From the NCBI GenBank assembly GCA_023150875.1, contig JAKLKC010000007.1, positions 1-64,000 on the forward strand: 64,000 bases of DNA, written 5' to 3'. Each line of letters begins with the position of its first letter. Within the stretch, counting starts at the first letter, position 1. The notes beneath the pieces are model-generated. The model saw only the letters and a list, made by a program, of their open reading frames with translations. It had not been told where the DNA came from and made no database searches. Below are positions 36,368 through 45,432 of the stretch, one piece after another. The stretch is from Myxococcota bacterium (GTDB lineage Bacteria; Myxococcota_A; UBA796; UBA9615; JAKLKC01). Made by a program: the position numbers and the translations under genes.

Positions 36368-37168
36368 TTGGCGTTCCAACCACTTGGAAAGAACGAGGCG
36401 ACCTTCGCGGCGGGCTGGGGGAGGACCGCCGCCCCGGACGCTTCCGAGGCGGGGTTCGTCGCGTGGGAGGTCCCCTCTCCGGGGGGGCAGCCTCCCTCCC
36501 TGGCGGCGAACCAGGCCGAGCCCGAGGCGGCGCCCCGGGGCCGGCGCGGGGTTCCGGCGGCGCACGCCGCCCCTCCGCGGGACGAGGACGGGGCGCAGAT
36601 CGCCGGCCCCGCCGTGGCCGCCAACGACGCTCCCCCGGAGCCGCCCCGGCCGGAGCCTCCACCCCCCCCCGCGCCGCGGATCGACGAGCTGCTCGCGCCC
36701 CTCAGGGCCCAGGTCGAGGCCGAGCGGGACCGAGCCCGGGCCGTGCTGGAGGACGTCGCCACGTTGCGGGAGCGGATCGTCGCGGCCTCCCGCCGGGACA
36801 TGCTGGACGCGGTGTGGCTGATCGTGAGCCGGGTGCTCTCCGGCGAGGTCCGGACCGACCGGGGACTGGTGGAGCGCATCGTGGACGCCGTCGCCGACGA
36901 GCTCGCCCGGGAGGAGACGGTGGTCCTGCGGGTCCACCCCCGGGACCACGCCTGGCTCGCCCCCCGGCAGGGCGAGCTGGCGGACCGGGTCGGGGCCCGG
37001 CGCCTCCTCGTGGAGCCGGACCGGGCCCTGGAGGCCGGCGGCTGCGTGATCGACGCCTCCTTCGGGCGGATCGACGCCGCCGTGTCCACCCAGCTCGACG
37101 CCTTCCGGGGGGAGCTGGACCGCTACCTGCGCGCCGAGGGAAGCGGGAGGGGAGGGCGGGATGGCTGA
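36368..37168 (+). CDS. fliH: flagellar export regulator FliH
   Basis: A 266-residue FliH/YscL-type protein that restrains the FliI ATPase and links it to the C ring. The N-terminal 110 residues are Pro/Ala-rich and unique; the coiled-coil region is DELLAPLRAQVEAERDRARA onward, and the C-terminal domain is VVLRVHPRDHAWL, ARRLLVEPDRALEAGGCVID and FGRIDAAVSTQLDAF, the FliH signature. The TTG at 36368 has AGGAGG upstream. The 3' end overlaps the fliI start by 8 nt. Confidence 0.88.
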   Translation: MAFQPLGKNEATFAAGWGRTAAPDASEAGFVAWEVPSPGGQPPSLAANQAEPEAAPRGRRGVPAAHAAPPRDEDGAQIAGPAVAANDAPPEPPRPEPPPPPAPRIDELLAPLRAQVEAERDRARAVLEDVATLRERIVAASRRDMLDAVWLIVSRVLSGEVRTDRGLVERIVDAVADELAREETVVLRVHPRDHAWLAPRQGELADRVGARRLLVEPDRALEAGGCVIDASFGRIDAAVSTQLDAFRGELDRYLRAEGSGRGGRDG

Positions 37169-38570
37169 ACGCCGCGCCGCCGCCTCCGCCCGGATCGCCC
37201 GCCCCGGGGAGGAGGACCCCGCCCGCGACCCCGCCGTGGCGGCCGTGGCGAGCGCCCTGGACGGCCTCCCCGCCCGGCTGCGGGAGGTGGCCCCCCTGTC
37301 CCGGAGCGGGAGGGTCACCGACGTCATCGGGACCCTGGTGGAGGGCACCGTGCCCGGCACGGCCCTCGGGGGGCTGTGCAGGATCCAGCCGGCGGGCGGG
37401 GGCCGCCCCGTGCTGGCGGAGGTGGTCGGGTTCCGCGAGAAGCGGGTCCTGATGATGCCCTACGACGACCCGGTCGGGCTCTCCCACGGCAGCCCGGTGA
37501 TCCCGGTGAGGCGGGACTTCGAGATCCCCGTAGGGCGGGAGCTGCTCGGGCGGGTGCTGGACGGGCTCGGGGAGCCCATGGACGGCCGGGGTCCGGCGCG
37601 GGGGGTGGAGCGGGTGCCGGTGCGGGAGGGGGCGCCGCCTCCCCTGGAGAGGACGCGGATCCGCGAGCCCCTGGACATCGGCGTGCGGGCCATCGACGCC
37701 GCCCTCACCACCGCCAAGGGGCAGCGGGTGGGGATCATGGCCGGCTCGGGGGTGGGCAAGAGCACCCTCCTCGGGATGATCGCCCGGAACGTGAAGGCGG
37801 ACGTGAACGTCATCGGCCTCGTCGGCGAGCGGGGCCGCGAGGTGCGGGAGTTCCTGGAGCGGGACCTGGGCCCGGAGGGGATGGCGAGGTCGGTGGTGGT
37901 GTGCGCCACCTCGGACCGCTCGCCGGTGCTGCGGGTGAAGGCGGCCTTCGTGGCCACCCGGATCTCGGAGTGGTTCCGGGACCAGGGGGCGGACGTGCTG
38001 CTGATGATGGACTCCCTCACGCGGTTCTGCATGGCCCAGCGGGAGGTGGGCCTCGCCGTCGGGGAGCCGCCGACGGCGCGGGGCTACACGCCGTCGGTCT
38101 TCTCGCTGCTCCCCCGGCTGCTGGAGCGGGCGGGGACGGCGGCCCGGGGCTCCATCACCGGCTTCTACACGGTGCTGGTGGAGGGGGACGACCACCACGA
38201 CCCCGTCGCCGACGCGGCGCGTTCGATCCTCGACGGGCACCTGGTGCTGACCCGGGAGCTGGCGGACCGCAACCACTTCCCCCCCATCGACGTGCTCCGG
38301 AGCAAGAGCCGGGTGATGAACGACGTGGTGGGGGAGGAGCACCGGGACGCCGCGGGGGCCCTCCGGGAGGTCCTGGCCGACTACGCCGAGGCCGAGGACC
38401 TGGTGAACCTGGGGGCCTACCGCGAGGGCAGCAACCCGCGGATCGACCGGGCCCTGGAGCGGATGCCGGGGATCCGGAGCTTCCTGCGGCAGGGGATCCT
38501 GGAGCGGTCCTCCCTGCCGGAGGCGGTGGCGGCGATGCGGGCCCTGGTGGGTGGCGGGGAGGCCGGGTGA
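37161..38570 (+). CDS. fliI: flagellar type III export ATPase FliI
   Basis: A 469-residue hexameric ATPase energising flagellar protein export. The Walker A motif is GSGVGKST (195-202); VIGLVGERGREVREFLE and LLMMDSLTRFCMAQREVGLA are the F1-beta-like and Walker B blocks, and GEPPTARGYTPSVFSLLP follows, as in all FliI proteins. Length is standard with a slightly longer N-terminus. Start ATG overlaps fliH by 8 nt. Confidence 0.97.
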   Translation: MAERRAAASARIARPGEEDPARDPAVAAVASALDGLPARLREVAPLSRSGRVTDVIGTLVEGTVPGTALGGLCRIQPAGGGRPVLAEVVGFREKRVLMMPYDDPVGLSHGSPVIPVRRDFEIPVGRELLGRVLDGLGEPMDGRGPARGVERVPVREGAPPPLERTRIREPLDIGVRAIDAALTTAKGQRVGIMAGSGVGKSTLLGMIARNVKADVNVIGLVGERGREVREFLERDLGPEGMARSVVVCATSDRSPVLRVKAAFVATRISEWFRDQGADVLLMMDSLTRFCMAQREVGLAVGEPPTARGYTPSVFSLLPRLLERAGTAARGSITGFYTVLVEGDDHHDPVADAARSILDGHLVLTRELADRNHFPPIDVLRSKSRVMNDVVGEEHRDAAGALREVLADYAEAEDLVNLGAYREGSNPRIDRALERMPGIRSFLRQGILERSSLPEAVAAMRALVGGGEAG

Positions 38571-38634
38571 CGGGCCACCGCGAGGTTTCGGGACGTTCGG
38601 TGCCGGCGACCTCGCCGGCCGTGGAGGAGCCAGG

Positions 38635-39072
38635 ATGGCGATCCCCCTGGAGAAGGTCAGGAAGATGCTCCGCTGGTCGCGCCTGGAGCGGGACGCCGCC
38701 CGGCGGGACCACCTGCGGCTGGTGGGGGTGGAGGCGGAGCGCCGGGCCGAGAGCGCCCGCTCCGAGGCGTTCGCCCAGGAGGTGGCGGGCTGGACCGGCG
38801 AGGCCGAGGCCGCGGCGGACCGGGCCTTCTTCGAGCGCTACGAACAGGCCCTCCAGGCGAGGCTGGAGGGGGATCGGAGCCGGCTGCGGCGGGCGGAGGG
38901 AGAGGCGGAGCGCCAGCAGGGGCGCGTCGTGGAGGCCCACGGGCGGGTGCGGACCTGGGAGCGGTTCGTGGACCGGCGGGTGGATAGGGAGCGGGACGAG
39001 GAGCGGCGCGCGTGGATGACCGAGATGGACGAGGCGGCCCTGCGCCGCGGCCCCCCGAAGGGGGCCCTGTGA
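38635..39072 (+). CDS. fliJ: flagellar export chaperone FliJ
   Basis: A 145-residue, almost wholly helical, Arg/Glu-rich protein of FliJ length and position. It begins PLEKVRKMLRWSRLERDAAR and continues as an antiparallel coiled coil. FliJ sits in the FliI ring and couples export to the proton motive force. The ATG at 38635 has GGAGGAGC upstream. The stop overlaps the next gene's GTG. Sequence similarity in this family is low, so position is the main evidence. Confidence 0.85.
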   Translation: MAIPLEKVRKMLRWSRLERDAARRDHLRLVGVEAERRAESARSEAFAQEVAGWTGEAEAAADRAFFERYEQALQARLEGDRSRLRRAEGEAERQQGRVVEAHGRVRTWERFVDRRVDRERDEERRAWMTEMDEAALRRGPPKGAL

Positions 39073-39788
39073 CGGCCGCCCGGCGGAAGGCGGGCCTCGG
39101 GATCCTGCTGGCCCTGTCCCTGGTGGGGGGGCTCGCCGTCGCCAGCTCCGCGGGCGGGGGCGGAGGGGCCAAGGCGCCGGCCCCGCCGCCCCCCGCGGCG
39201 GCCCCGCCGTGCCCCGAGCCCGAGCCCGACGGGCGCGCCCTCCTGCGGGCGGTCTCGGAGCGCAACGCCGCCCTGGACTCCCGGGAGAGGCTGCTGGCGA
39301 TGCGGGAGCAGGAGATCGAACTCCGGCAGGAGGAGCTGGATGCCCGGGTCCGCGCCCTGGGCGTCCTCCGCTCCGAGGCGGGCCGTGCCGGGGCCCTGGA
39401 GGCGGCGGCCGGGGCGGAGCGGGCACGGGAGGAGGCGAAGCGGGCCGAGGAGAGGGTCGCCTCCCTGGGGAAGGTGGTGTCGCAGATGAAGGCGGCCCCC
39501 GCCGCCGCCTTCCTGGAGGGGCTGGAGCCCGAGACCGCCCGGGCCCTGCTGGGCCGCCTCCCGCCCCGGCAGGGGGCCAAGGTGCTGGAGAAGCTCGCGC
39601 CCGCGTACCGGGAGGTTCTCGGCGCGGCCCTGGTGGGGGCCCCCGCGGTCCCTCCCCGGGGCGCGGGTCCGGCGGCTCCGGTGGCGCCGCCCGCCGCCGC
39701 GCCGGCGCCCCCCGCGGCGGGAGCGGACCTCGCCCCGGCACCGGAAGGGATCCCCCGGGCCGAGGCCCCGCCCGGGGTGGGGCCATGA
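39069..39788 (+). CDS. MotE-like flagellar protein
   Basis: A 239-residue protein: a short cytoplasmic start, one membrane helix (AGLGILLALSLVGGLAVAS), a Pro-rich spacer, a long coiled coil (about 70-150) and an MgtE-N-like domain (AAAFLEGLEPETARALLGRL, then AKVLEKLAPAYREVL). This is the layout of MotE, a periplasmic chaperone of the stator protein MotB in some bacteria; relatives are common between fliJ and fliK. The C-terminal 70 residues are Pro/Ala-rich. GTG at 39069 overlaps fliJ; its stop overlaps the fliK ATG. Confidence 0.75.
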   Translation: MTAARRKAGLGILLALSLVGGLAVASSAGGGGGAKAPAPPPPAAAPPCPEPEPDGRALLRAVSERNAALDSRERLLAMREQEIELRQEELDARVRALGVLRSEAGRAGALEAAAGAERAREEAKRAEERVASLGKVVSQMKAAPAAAFLEGLEPETARALLGRLPPRQGAKVLEKLAPAYREVLGAALVGAPAVPPRGAGPAAPVAPPAAAPAPPAAGADLAPAPEGIPRAEAPPGVGP

Positions 39789-40957
39789 GGGGCGCGGCCC
39801 TGGCTCCGATCCCGCTCCTGGCGGGCGGTGGAGCGCCCCTCCCGAGCCCCGGCGACGCCCCGGAGGGCCCGAGGCCGCCCGGCAGGGACGGCGGCGGGGA
39901 GTTCGAGCGCCTCGTGGCGGAGGCGGGGCAGGCCCCGCCCCCCGGGGCGGGGCGGCGGGCCGCCCGGGGCGAGGGGAAGGCCGGGGTCCGGCACGGCGAT
40001 CCGCCGGGGAAGCTCCCGGCGAGGGTGGAGGTCCCGCCGTGGCGGGAGGAGGTCGCCGAACTCCCCGGGGCGCTCCTGGCCCTGGGAGACGGGGATCCGG
40101 CCCAGGGGAGGATCCCGGAGGAGGACCGCCCGGAGCCGGTGGCCCCCGCCCACGCCGCGCCCGCGCCGCCGGACCCGTCCCCTCCGCCGGCTCCCGTGGC
40201 GATGGCGGTGGCGGAGCCGGGCGGGGGCCCGCCTCCCGACCCGTCCGTCCCGGTGGGGGTGGAGCAGGCCGCGGGGGCGGGGGAGGGCGTGGACCGCCGG
40301 TGTGGCAGGGAAGGGGAGGTCGCCGAGCCCCGGGTCCCGGACTCCCGGTCTGCCGGGGAGGAGGGGCGCGCCCCCGGGGCGACGGGGATCGAGGCCGCCC
40401 CGGTGGCTGGCGCAGAGGCGGACCCCGTCCCGCCGCACGCGGCCGGAGGCGCGGGCGGGGTGGAGGTGTCGGGGCCTTCGTCCCCCGCGGCCCCGCCCCC
40501 AGCCCCCGCGCCCGGGTCCCTCCCGGGGCGGTCCCCCGAGCCGCCCGCGCCCCTCCCCGGGGGTCACCTGGGACCGGACGATACCGAGGTGCGCCTAGGC
40601 GCTGCGGGGTGGGCGACCCTGCGGATCGAAGACGACGAGGGCCCCCTGGAGGCCCGGCTGCGGGTGCGGGACCAGTCCGTGGAGCTGGAGCTGGCCCTGC
40701 CCGAGCCCCTGAGGGTCCGGGCGGAGGGGGAGGCCGATCGGCTCCGGGCCCACCTCGCGGACGCGGGCCTGGACCTCGCCCGCATGGCGTTCCGGGAGGC
40801 GGGGAGCGGGCCCGCCGGGGGGAGGTCCGGGGGCCCGGCGAGCGCCGGGGCGGACCGGGGAGGGGAGGGGCGGGAGGGACCGGAGGATGGGGGCGCGGGG
40901 AGTGAGGGACCGGCACCGGGACGCGCCGGGACGGGGTTGCTGTATCGCGTCGCGTGA
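39785..40957 (+). CDS. fliK: flagellar hook-length control protein FliK
   Basis: A 390-residue FliK-like protein. The first 280 residues are Pro/Gly/Ala-rich and low in complexity, as expected for the ruler part. The C-terminal domain (VRLGAAGWATLRIEDDEGPL, then VELELALPEPLRVRAEGEADRLRAHLADAGLDLARM, given here in parts) is the Flg_hook substrate-switch domain. The ATG at 39785 overlaps the MotE stop. Position between motE and flgD supports the call. Confidence 0.85.
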   Translation: MRGAALAPIPLLAGGGAPLPSPGDAPEGPRPPGRDGGGEFERLVAEAGQAPPPGAGRRAARGEGKAGVRHGDPPGKLPARVEVPPWREEVAELPGALLALGDGDPAQGRIPEEDRPEPVAPAHAAPAPPDPSPPPAPVAMAVAEPGGGPPPDPSVPVGVEQAAGAGEGVDRRCGREGEVAEPRVPDSRSAGEEGRAPGATGIEAAPVAGAEADPVPPHAAGGAGGVEVSGPSSPAAPPPAPAPGSLPGRSPEPPAPLPGGHLGPDDTEVRLGAAGWATLRIEDDEGPLEARLRVRDQSVELELALPEPLRVRAEGEADRLRAHLADAGLDLARMAFREAGSGPAGGRSGGPASAGADRGGEGREGPEDGGAGSEGPAPGRAGTGLLYRVA

Positions 40958-41008
40958 GACGCGGAACCGGATCGAGCCGGCCCCGCGAGGCCGGCGGGAG
41001 GGAGCGGG

Positions 41009-41908
41009 ATGTCCAGCATCGACGTCGGCGCCGCGACGGCGCTCTATGGGACCGGACAGGGCGCGGGGACGGCGCCGGAGGTGGCGGGGGCCGAGCTGGG
41101 GCAGGACCAGTTCCTGACGCTGCTGGTCACCCAGCTCCAGTCCCAGGACCCCCTGAACCCCCAGGACCCCCAGGAGTTCGTGGCCCAGCTCGCCCAGTTC
41201 AGCCAGGTGGAGCAGCTCATGGCCGCCAACGCCCGCCTGGACGGGGTGATGCAGGGGATGCTGGCGCTGAACAACCTCGCCGCCCTGGACCTGGTGGGGA
41301 CCGAGGTGGTGGCCGTGTCCGACCAGATCACCCTGGGCGGCGAGGGTGGAGGCGACCTGGCGTTCCACTCCGGTGGGGCGGGCACGGCGACCGTGGTGGT
41401 GACGGACTCCGCGGGGGACGTGGTCTACACCCGCACCGTGGACGCCCAGGAGGGCCTCAACGAGCTGCCGTGGGACGGCCGCGACTCCGAGGGGGACCTC
41501 CTGCCCGCCGGGGAGTACGGCGTCTCGGTCACGGTGACGGGTGCCGACGGCGAGGCCGTGGACGCCCAACCCTGCCGGGTGGGCACGGTGGAGGGGGTGT
41601 CGTTCGAGAGCGGCACCGCGGAGCTGCTGGTGGACGGGGTCGCGGTGGCCCTGTCGGACATCGTGTCGGTGCGGCCCGTGGACGGGGGCGAGCCGGAGGG
41701 GGCGGCCGGCGAGGACGCCCAGGACGGGGGCGAGCCGGGGGAGGAGGAGGCCGTGGCGGGGGCGGACCCGGCCGCGGCCGGCGAGGCCAAGGTGAAGGGC
41801 GGGATCGACGCGCCGGCCCGCCAGGAGGCCGGGGGGATCGCCGCCCGGGCCGCCTACGCATACCAGGAGTTCGTCGACCTCGGGGCCCTGCTCGGGGGCA
41901 GGATGTAG
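41009..41908 (+). CDS. flgD: flagellar hook scaffolding protein FlgD
   Basis: A 299-residue hook-cap protein. The N-terminal export/cap region carries the FlgD signature (LGQDQFLTLLVTQLQSQDPL, then FVAQLAQFSQVEQL). The middle has the FlgD Ig-like/FLG_D domains (LAFHSGGAGTATVVVTDSAG; GLNELPWDGRDSEGDLLPAGEY). The C-terminus has an unusual Glu/Asp/Gly-rich extension of about 60 residues (239-298) beyond the typical 220-240-residue length. ATG at 41009 follows GGAGGG. Confidence 0.95.
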   Translation: MSSIDVGAATALYGTGQGAGTAPEVAGAELGQDQFLTLLVTQLQSQDPLNPQDPQEFVAQLAQFSQVEQLMAANARLDGVMQGMLALNNLAALDLVGTEVVAVSDQITLGGEGGGDLAFHSGGAGTATVVVTDSAGDVVYTRTVDAQEGLNELPWDGRDSEGDLLPAGEYGVSVTVTGADGEAVDAQPCRVGTVEGVSFESGTAELLVDGVAVALSDIVSVRPVDGGEPEGAAGEDAQDGGEPGEEEAVAGADPAAAGEAKVKGGIDAPARQEAGGIAARAAYAYQEFVDLGALLGGRM

Positions 41909-41980
41909 GGGGAGAGGCGGAGACGGACGGGAACGGACCACGAGGCCGCCCGAGGAAGGGCGGTGAGGAAGGACGGGAAG

Positions 41981-43297
41981 ATGTCGGTGTTCACTGCGCT
42001 CAACACGGGGGTGACCGGGCTCGGCTCCAACGGGCTGGCCCTCGAGGTCATCGGGGACAACATCGCGAACCTCAACACCACCGCCTTCAAGAGCGGTCGC
42101 GCGGAGTTCCGGGACCTGATGTTCCAGGACGTCGCCGTCGCCGGTGCCCGGGGACAGCTCGGCCTCGGCTCCTTCCTCGGGGGGATCGGCGAGACCTTCG
42201 GGCAGGGATCCCTCCAGACCACCAGCCGGGACACGGACTTCGCGGTCAACGGCGACGGCTTCTTCGTCTTCCGCGACGCCGCCGGGACTCCCCTCTACAG
42301 CCGCGCCGGAGCGCTGACCCTGGCCGCCGACGGGACGCTGGTGAACGGGGCTGGCATGGTGCTCCAGGGCTACCCCGCCGACGCCTCGGGCAACGTCTCG
42401 TCGAGCCTGGGGGACCTGGTGATCGACCGCACCCCCCTGGCGGCCCAGGCCACCACCGAGGTGGTGATCGACGGGAACCTCGATCCCGACGCCGACGTCG
42501 TCGCATCGTGGGTCGGCGCCCTGCCCACGACCCTGGAGGAGGCGGACGCCTCGGCGACGGCCCGCACCTCCATGACGATCTACGACAGCCTGGGGGCCGC
42601 CCACACCCTCGACGTGTACTTCGTCAAGACCGGCTCCGACACCTGGGAGTACTACGCCGCCGTGGACGCCTCGGAGATCGATCCCCCCGGGACCGAGGGG
42701 GACCTGGCCCTGGTGGCCCAGGGGGACCTCACCTTCGACGGGGACGGGAACCTGACGTCGCTGAACGAGGTCGTCCCGCCGTCCGTGACCTTCGAGGGCG
42801 CGTCGCCCCTGAGCTTCGATCTGGACCTGGGCGATCCCGCCGACACCTCCTCCGAGGGCTCCCTGACCCACTACGGGGACGGCGCGGCGGGGGGCGACAG
42901 CGCCAACGCGTTCACCCGGCTCCACCAGGACGGATACGCCTCGGGGGACTACGCCAGCTTCACCCTGGAGCCCGACGGCACGGTGACGGCGGTGTACGAC
43001 AACGGCGAGACCCGCACCATCGGCAGGCTCGCCCTGGCGACCTTCGCCAGCACCGCCGGCCTGGAGCGGGCCGGCAACTCGATGTACGCCGCGGGCAAGG
43101 CGTCGGGGGAGCCTCTCCTGGGGGCGGCCGGCGAGGGGGGCCGCGGGGACGTCTACGCCTACATGCTGGAGGCGAGCAACGTCGACCTGGAGGAGCAGTT
43201 CGTCCAGATGATCACCGCCCAGCGCGGCTACGAGGCCTCCGCGAAGGTGATCAGCACCGCCGACGAGATGCTCCAGACCCTGACCAACGTGCTGTGA
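41981..43297 (+). CDS. flgE: flagellar hook protein FlgE
   Basis: A 438-residue hook subunit. The N-terminal motif (SVFTALNTGVTGLGSNGLAL, then NIANLNTTAFKSGRAEF) and C-terminal YMLEASNVDLEEQFVQMITAQRGYEAS are the universal rod/hook signatures; the central D1/D2 region contains TTSRDTDFAVNGDGFFV. The ATG at 41981 has GAGGAAGGACGGGAAG upstream; a GTG at 41963 is in frame but less family-like. It is the last gene of the flagellar cluster in this window; 25 bp separate it from a convergent lipoprotein gene. Confidence 0.96.
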   Translation: MSVFTALNTGVTGLGSNGLALEVIGDNIANLNTTAFKSGRAEFRDLMFQDVAVAGARGQLGLGSFLGGIGETFGQGSLQTTSRDTDFAVNGDGFFVFRDAAGTPLYSRAGALTLAADGTLVNGAGMVLQGYPADASGNVSSSLGDLVIDRTPLAAQATTEVVIDGNLDPDADVVASWVGALPTTLEEADASATARTSMTIYDSLGAAHTLDVYFVKTGSDTWEYYAAVDASEIDPPGTEGDLALVAQGDLTFDGDGNLTSLNEVVPPSVTFEGASPLSFDLDLGDPADTSSEGSLTHYGDGAAGGDSANAFTRLHQDGYASGDYASFTLEPDGTVTAVYDNGETRTIGRLALATFASTAGLERAGNSMYAAGKASGEPLLGAAGEGGRGDVYAYMLEASNVDLEEQFVQMITAQRGYEASAKVISTADEMLQTLTNVL

Positions 43298-43322
43298 CCG
43301 CCCGGCGCCCGCCCACCTGCCG

Positions 43323-44879
43323 TCAGAACAGCTCCGCACCCGAGTACACGTAGACCGCACCCGCCCCCGCGTAAGGGTCGTCCGCCGACGGCACCCCCAG
43401 GATCACGTCCGTCCTGCCGTCCCCGTCCACGTCCGCCCCCCCGATCACCTGCCCGACCTGGTCCCCCGGGGCGGTCCCGAGGAAGCAGACCGGGGAGGAG
43501 GCGAGGGAGACGTCGCCCCGGGCGCTGCCGGAGACCAGGTAGGCGATCCCGGCGTTGCTGGCGCCGGGGCTGGCGCTGGGCGCGCCCACCAGGACGTCCC
43601 CCGAGCCGTCGCCGTCCACGTCCCCCGCGAACGCCACCGCGAAGCCGGCCTGGTCGGCCGTCTCGACGCCGGCGAGGCGCGCGTCGGCGTCGACGAGCGT
43701 CCCGCTGCCCGTGACGGGGCCGAGGAGCACGTAGGCCATCCCGGCGTCCACGGCGACGGTGTTGCGACCGGGGGCCCCCGCGAGCACGTCCGCGAGCCCG
43801 TCCCCGTCCACGTCCCCCACAGCCACCGAGATCCCCGCCCGGTCGTCCGCCGCCTCCCCGAGGAGGACCGCGTCGGCGTCGGCGAGGTCCACGGTCCCCG
43901 CGATGGGTCCGAGGACGACGTAGACGGCCCCCGCGTCGGACCCGCCGCTGTCCCGCCCCGGCGCCCCCACGACGACGTCGGCGATCCCGTCCCCGTCCAC
44001 GTCCCCCACCGCCAGCGCGGACCCCGCGGAGTCCTCCGCGGACTCGCCGGCGAGGGTCCCGCTGGCCGAGTCCGGGCCCATCGACCCCGCGGCCGGGCCG
44101 GAGAACACGTAGACCGCCCCCGAGCCGGTCCCGCCGGGCCGTGCGCCGGGAGCGGACACCACCAGGTCCGGGACCCCGTCCCCGTCGACGTCCCCCGCGG
44201 CGACGGCGGTGCCGGCGTGATCGTCCCCCTCGCCGCCGTAGGTCCGGGCGGCCCCCGCGGTGAGGGCGTGGTCGGGGGCCAGGGGACCGGCGAGCAGGTA
44301 GGCCGCCCCCGCCTGCGCCAGCGTGCTGCCCCCCAGGCGGTTCGAGGCCCCGGGGGACCCCACCAGGGCGTCGGCCACCCCGTCGCCGTCGACGTCCCCG
44401 GCGAGGGCCACCGACCAGCCCGCGCGGGCCTCGCCCTCCTCGCCGTAGGACCACGCGGGAGCATCGGACAGCGAAGCATCGGCGGTGATGGGGCCGGGCA
44501 CCAGGTACACGACGCCGGTGTCGGTGCCGTGGGCGTCCACGTTGATGGCGCCCACGAGCAGGTCCGCCACGCCGTCTCCGTCCAGGTCGCCCGCGGCGAC
44601 GGACCAGCCGGCGAAGTCGTTCACCGCCCCGCCCCGGAGGACCGCCGAGGCGTCGTCCAGGCCCATGAGCTTGCCCTCGTGGGTGGGGGGCGAGGAGTCG
44701 TCGTCCGCCGCGGTGTCGTCGTCCGCCGCCGAGTCGTCGTCCGCGCCGGAGTCGTCGTCGCCGGCGGTGTCGTCGTCGACCGCCGCCGAGTCGTCGTCGG
44801 GTCCGTCGTCCCCCGGCGGGCACGCGGCCAGGGGGAACAGGAGCGCGCAGGCCGCCCGCGCGAGCCAGGATCGATGCAC
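43323..44879 (-). CDS. FG-GAP (integrin-alpha-like) beta-propeller lipoprotein
   Basis: A 518-residue lipoprotein: Arg-rich start, hydrophobic core, then the lipobox LLFPLAAC with Cys20. An Asp/Ser/Ala-rich linker (24-62) of repeated DDDS/DDDT units follows. The remainder has about seven FG-GAP blades with the Ca2+-binding D-x-D-x-D-G motif, e.g. AAGDLDGDGVADLLVGA, GDVDGDGVADALVGSPGA and GDVDGDGIADVVVGAPG. It should sit at the outer membrane and bind Ca2+; the linker resembles myxobacterial lipoproteins. No partner is evident from the neighbours. Confidence 0.88.
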   Translation of the reverse strand: MHRSWLARAACALLFPLAACPPGDDGPDDDSAAVDDDTAGDDDSGADDDSAADDDTAADDDSSPPTHEGKLMGLDDASAVLRGGAVNDFAGWSVAAGDLDGDGVADLLVGAINVDAHGTDTGVVYLVPGPITADASLSDAPAWSYGEEGEARAGWSVALAGDVDGDGVADALVGSPGASNRLGGSTLAQAGAAYLLAGPLAPDHALTAGAARTYGGEGDDHAGTAVAAGDVDGDGVPDLVVSAPGARPGGTGSGAVYVFSGPAAGSMGPDSASGTLAGESAEDSAGSALAVGDVDGDGIADVVVGAPGRDSGGSDAGAVYVVLGPIAGTVDLADADAVLLGEAADDRAGISVAVGDVDGDGLADVLAGAPGRNTVAVDAGMAYVLLGPVTGSGTLVDADARLAGVETADQAGFAVAFAGDVDGDGSGDVLVGAPSASPGASNAGIAYLVSGSARGDVSLASSPVCFLGTAPGDQVGQVIGGADVDGDGRTDVILGVPSADDPYAGAGAVYVYSGAELF

Positions 44880-44954
44880 GTCGCCTCCCGGGCGGCCCGG
44901 GCCGCCCGCTCCCGGTGGGGGACCGGGGCGCCAGTCTACACTCCGGGCTCCCGC

Positions 44955-45227
44955 TCAGTCCTTCCCGCCTCGCCCCCCAAGCAGCCCCAGGACGGCGACG
45001 AAGAGCGCCGAGCCCGCCACCGCCCACACGATGGGGAACCGCTCGCCTCCGACCGTCACCTCGTAGAAGCGGGGCAGCTCGGCGGCGTCGGCGATCATCC
45101 GGCCCAGCACCGCCCCGATGAACCCCAGCACGATGGAGCCGAGGCACCCGATCCGACTCCGGCCCGCGATGCGCGCCCCCACCGATCCCGTCAAGAACGC
45201 GATGGTCAGCAAGACGACGACGCCCAT
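44955..45227 (-). CDS. GlsB/YeaQ/YmgE-like small membrane protein
   Basis: A 90-residue protein with three hydrophobic segments (VVLLTIAFLTGSVGARIAG; GCLGSIVLGFIGAVLGRMIA; PIVWAVAGSALFVAVLGLL). The first two match the transglycosylase-associated GlsB/YeaQ/YmgE family, a group of small stress-induced membrane proteins of unknown function. The ATG at 45227 is chosen; a GTG at 45236 (VSPMG) with GGAGG before it is equally possible. It lies upstream of the FG-GAP lipoprotein gene on the same strand (75 bp). Confidence 0.7.
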   Translation of the reverse strand: MGVVVLLTIAFLTGSVGARIAGRSRIGCLGSIVLGFIGAVLGRMIADAAELPRFYEVTVGGERFPIVWAVAGSALFVAVLGLLGGRGGKD

Positions 45228-45432
45228 GGGACTCACGGCCTCCCTCCTCCCCTTCCCCGCCCGGCCGGACCGGGGCGCCCCGGAGGCCGGAGCGGCGGCG
45301 GTCACGGAGGCGGGCGAGGCGCGAAGGGTATCACGGCCCGGCGCGGGGGGGCGGCGGGCCGGAGCTCGGGCGTGCCCACCGGCTGTGGAACCGTGGTATG
45401 TTCGAACCCGCCCGCTCCCGTGGAGCGCACCG

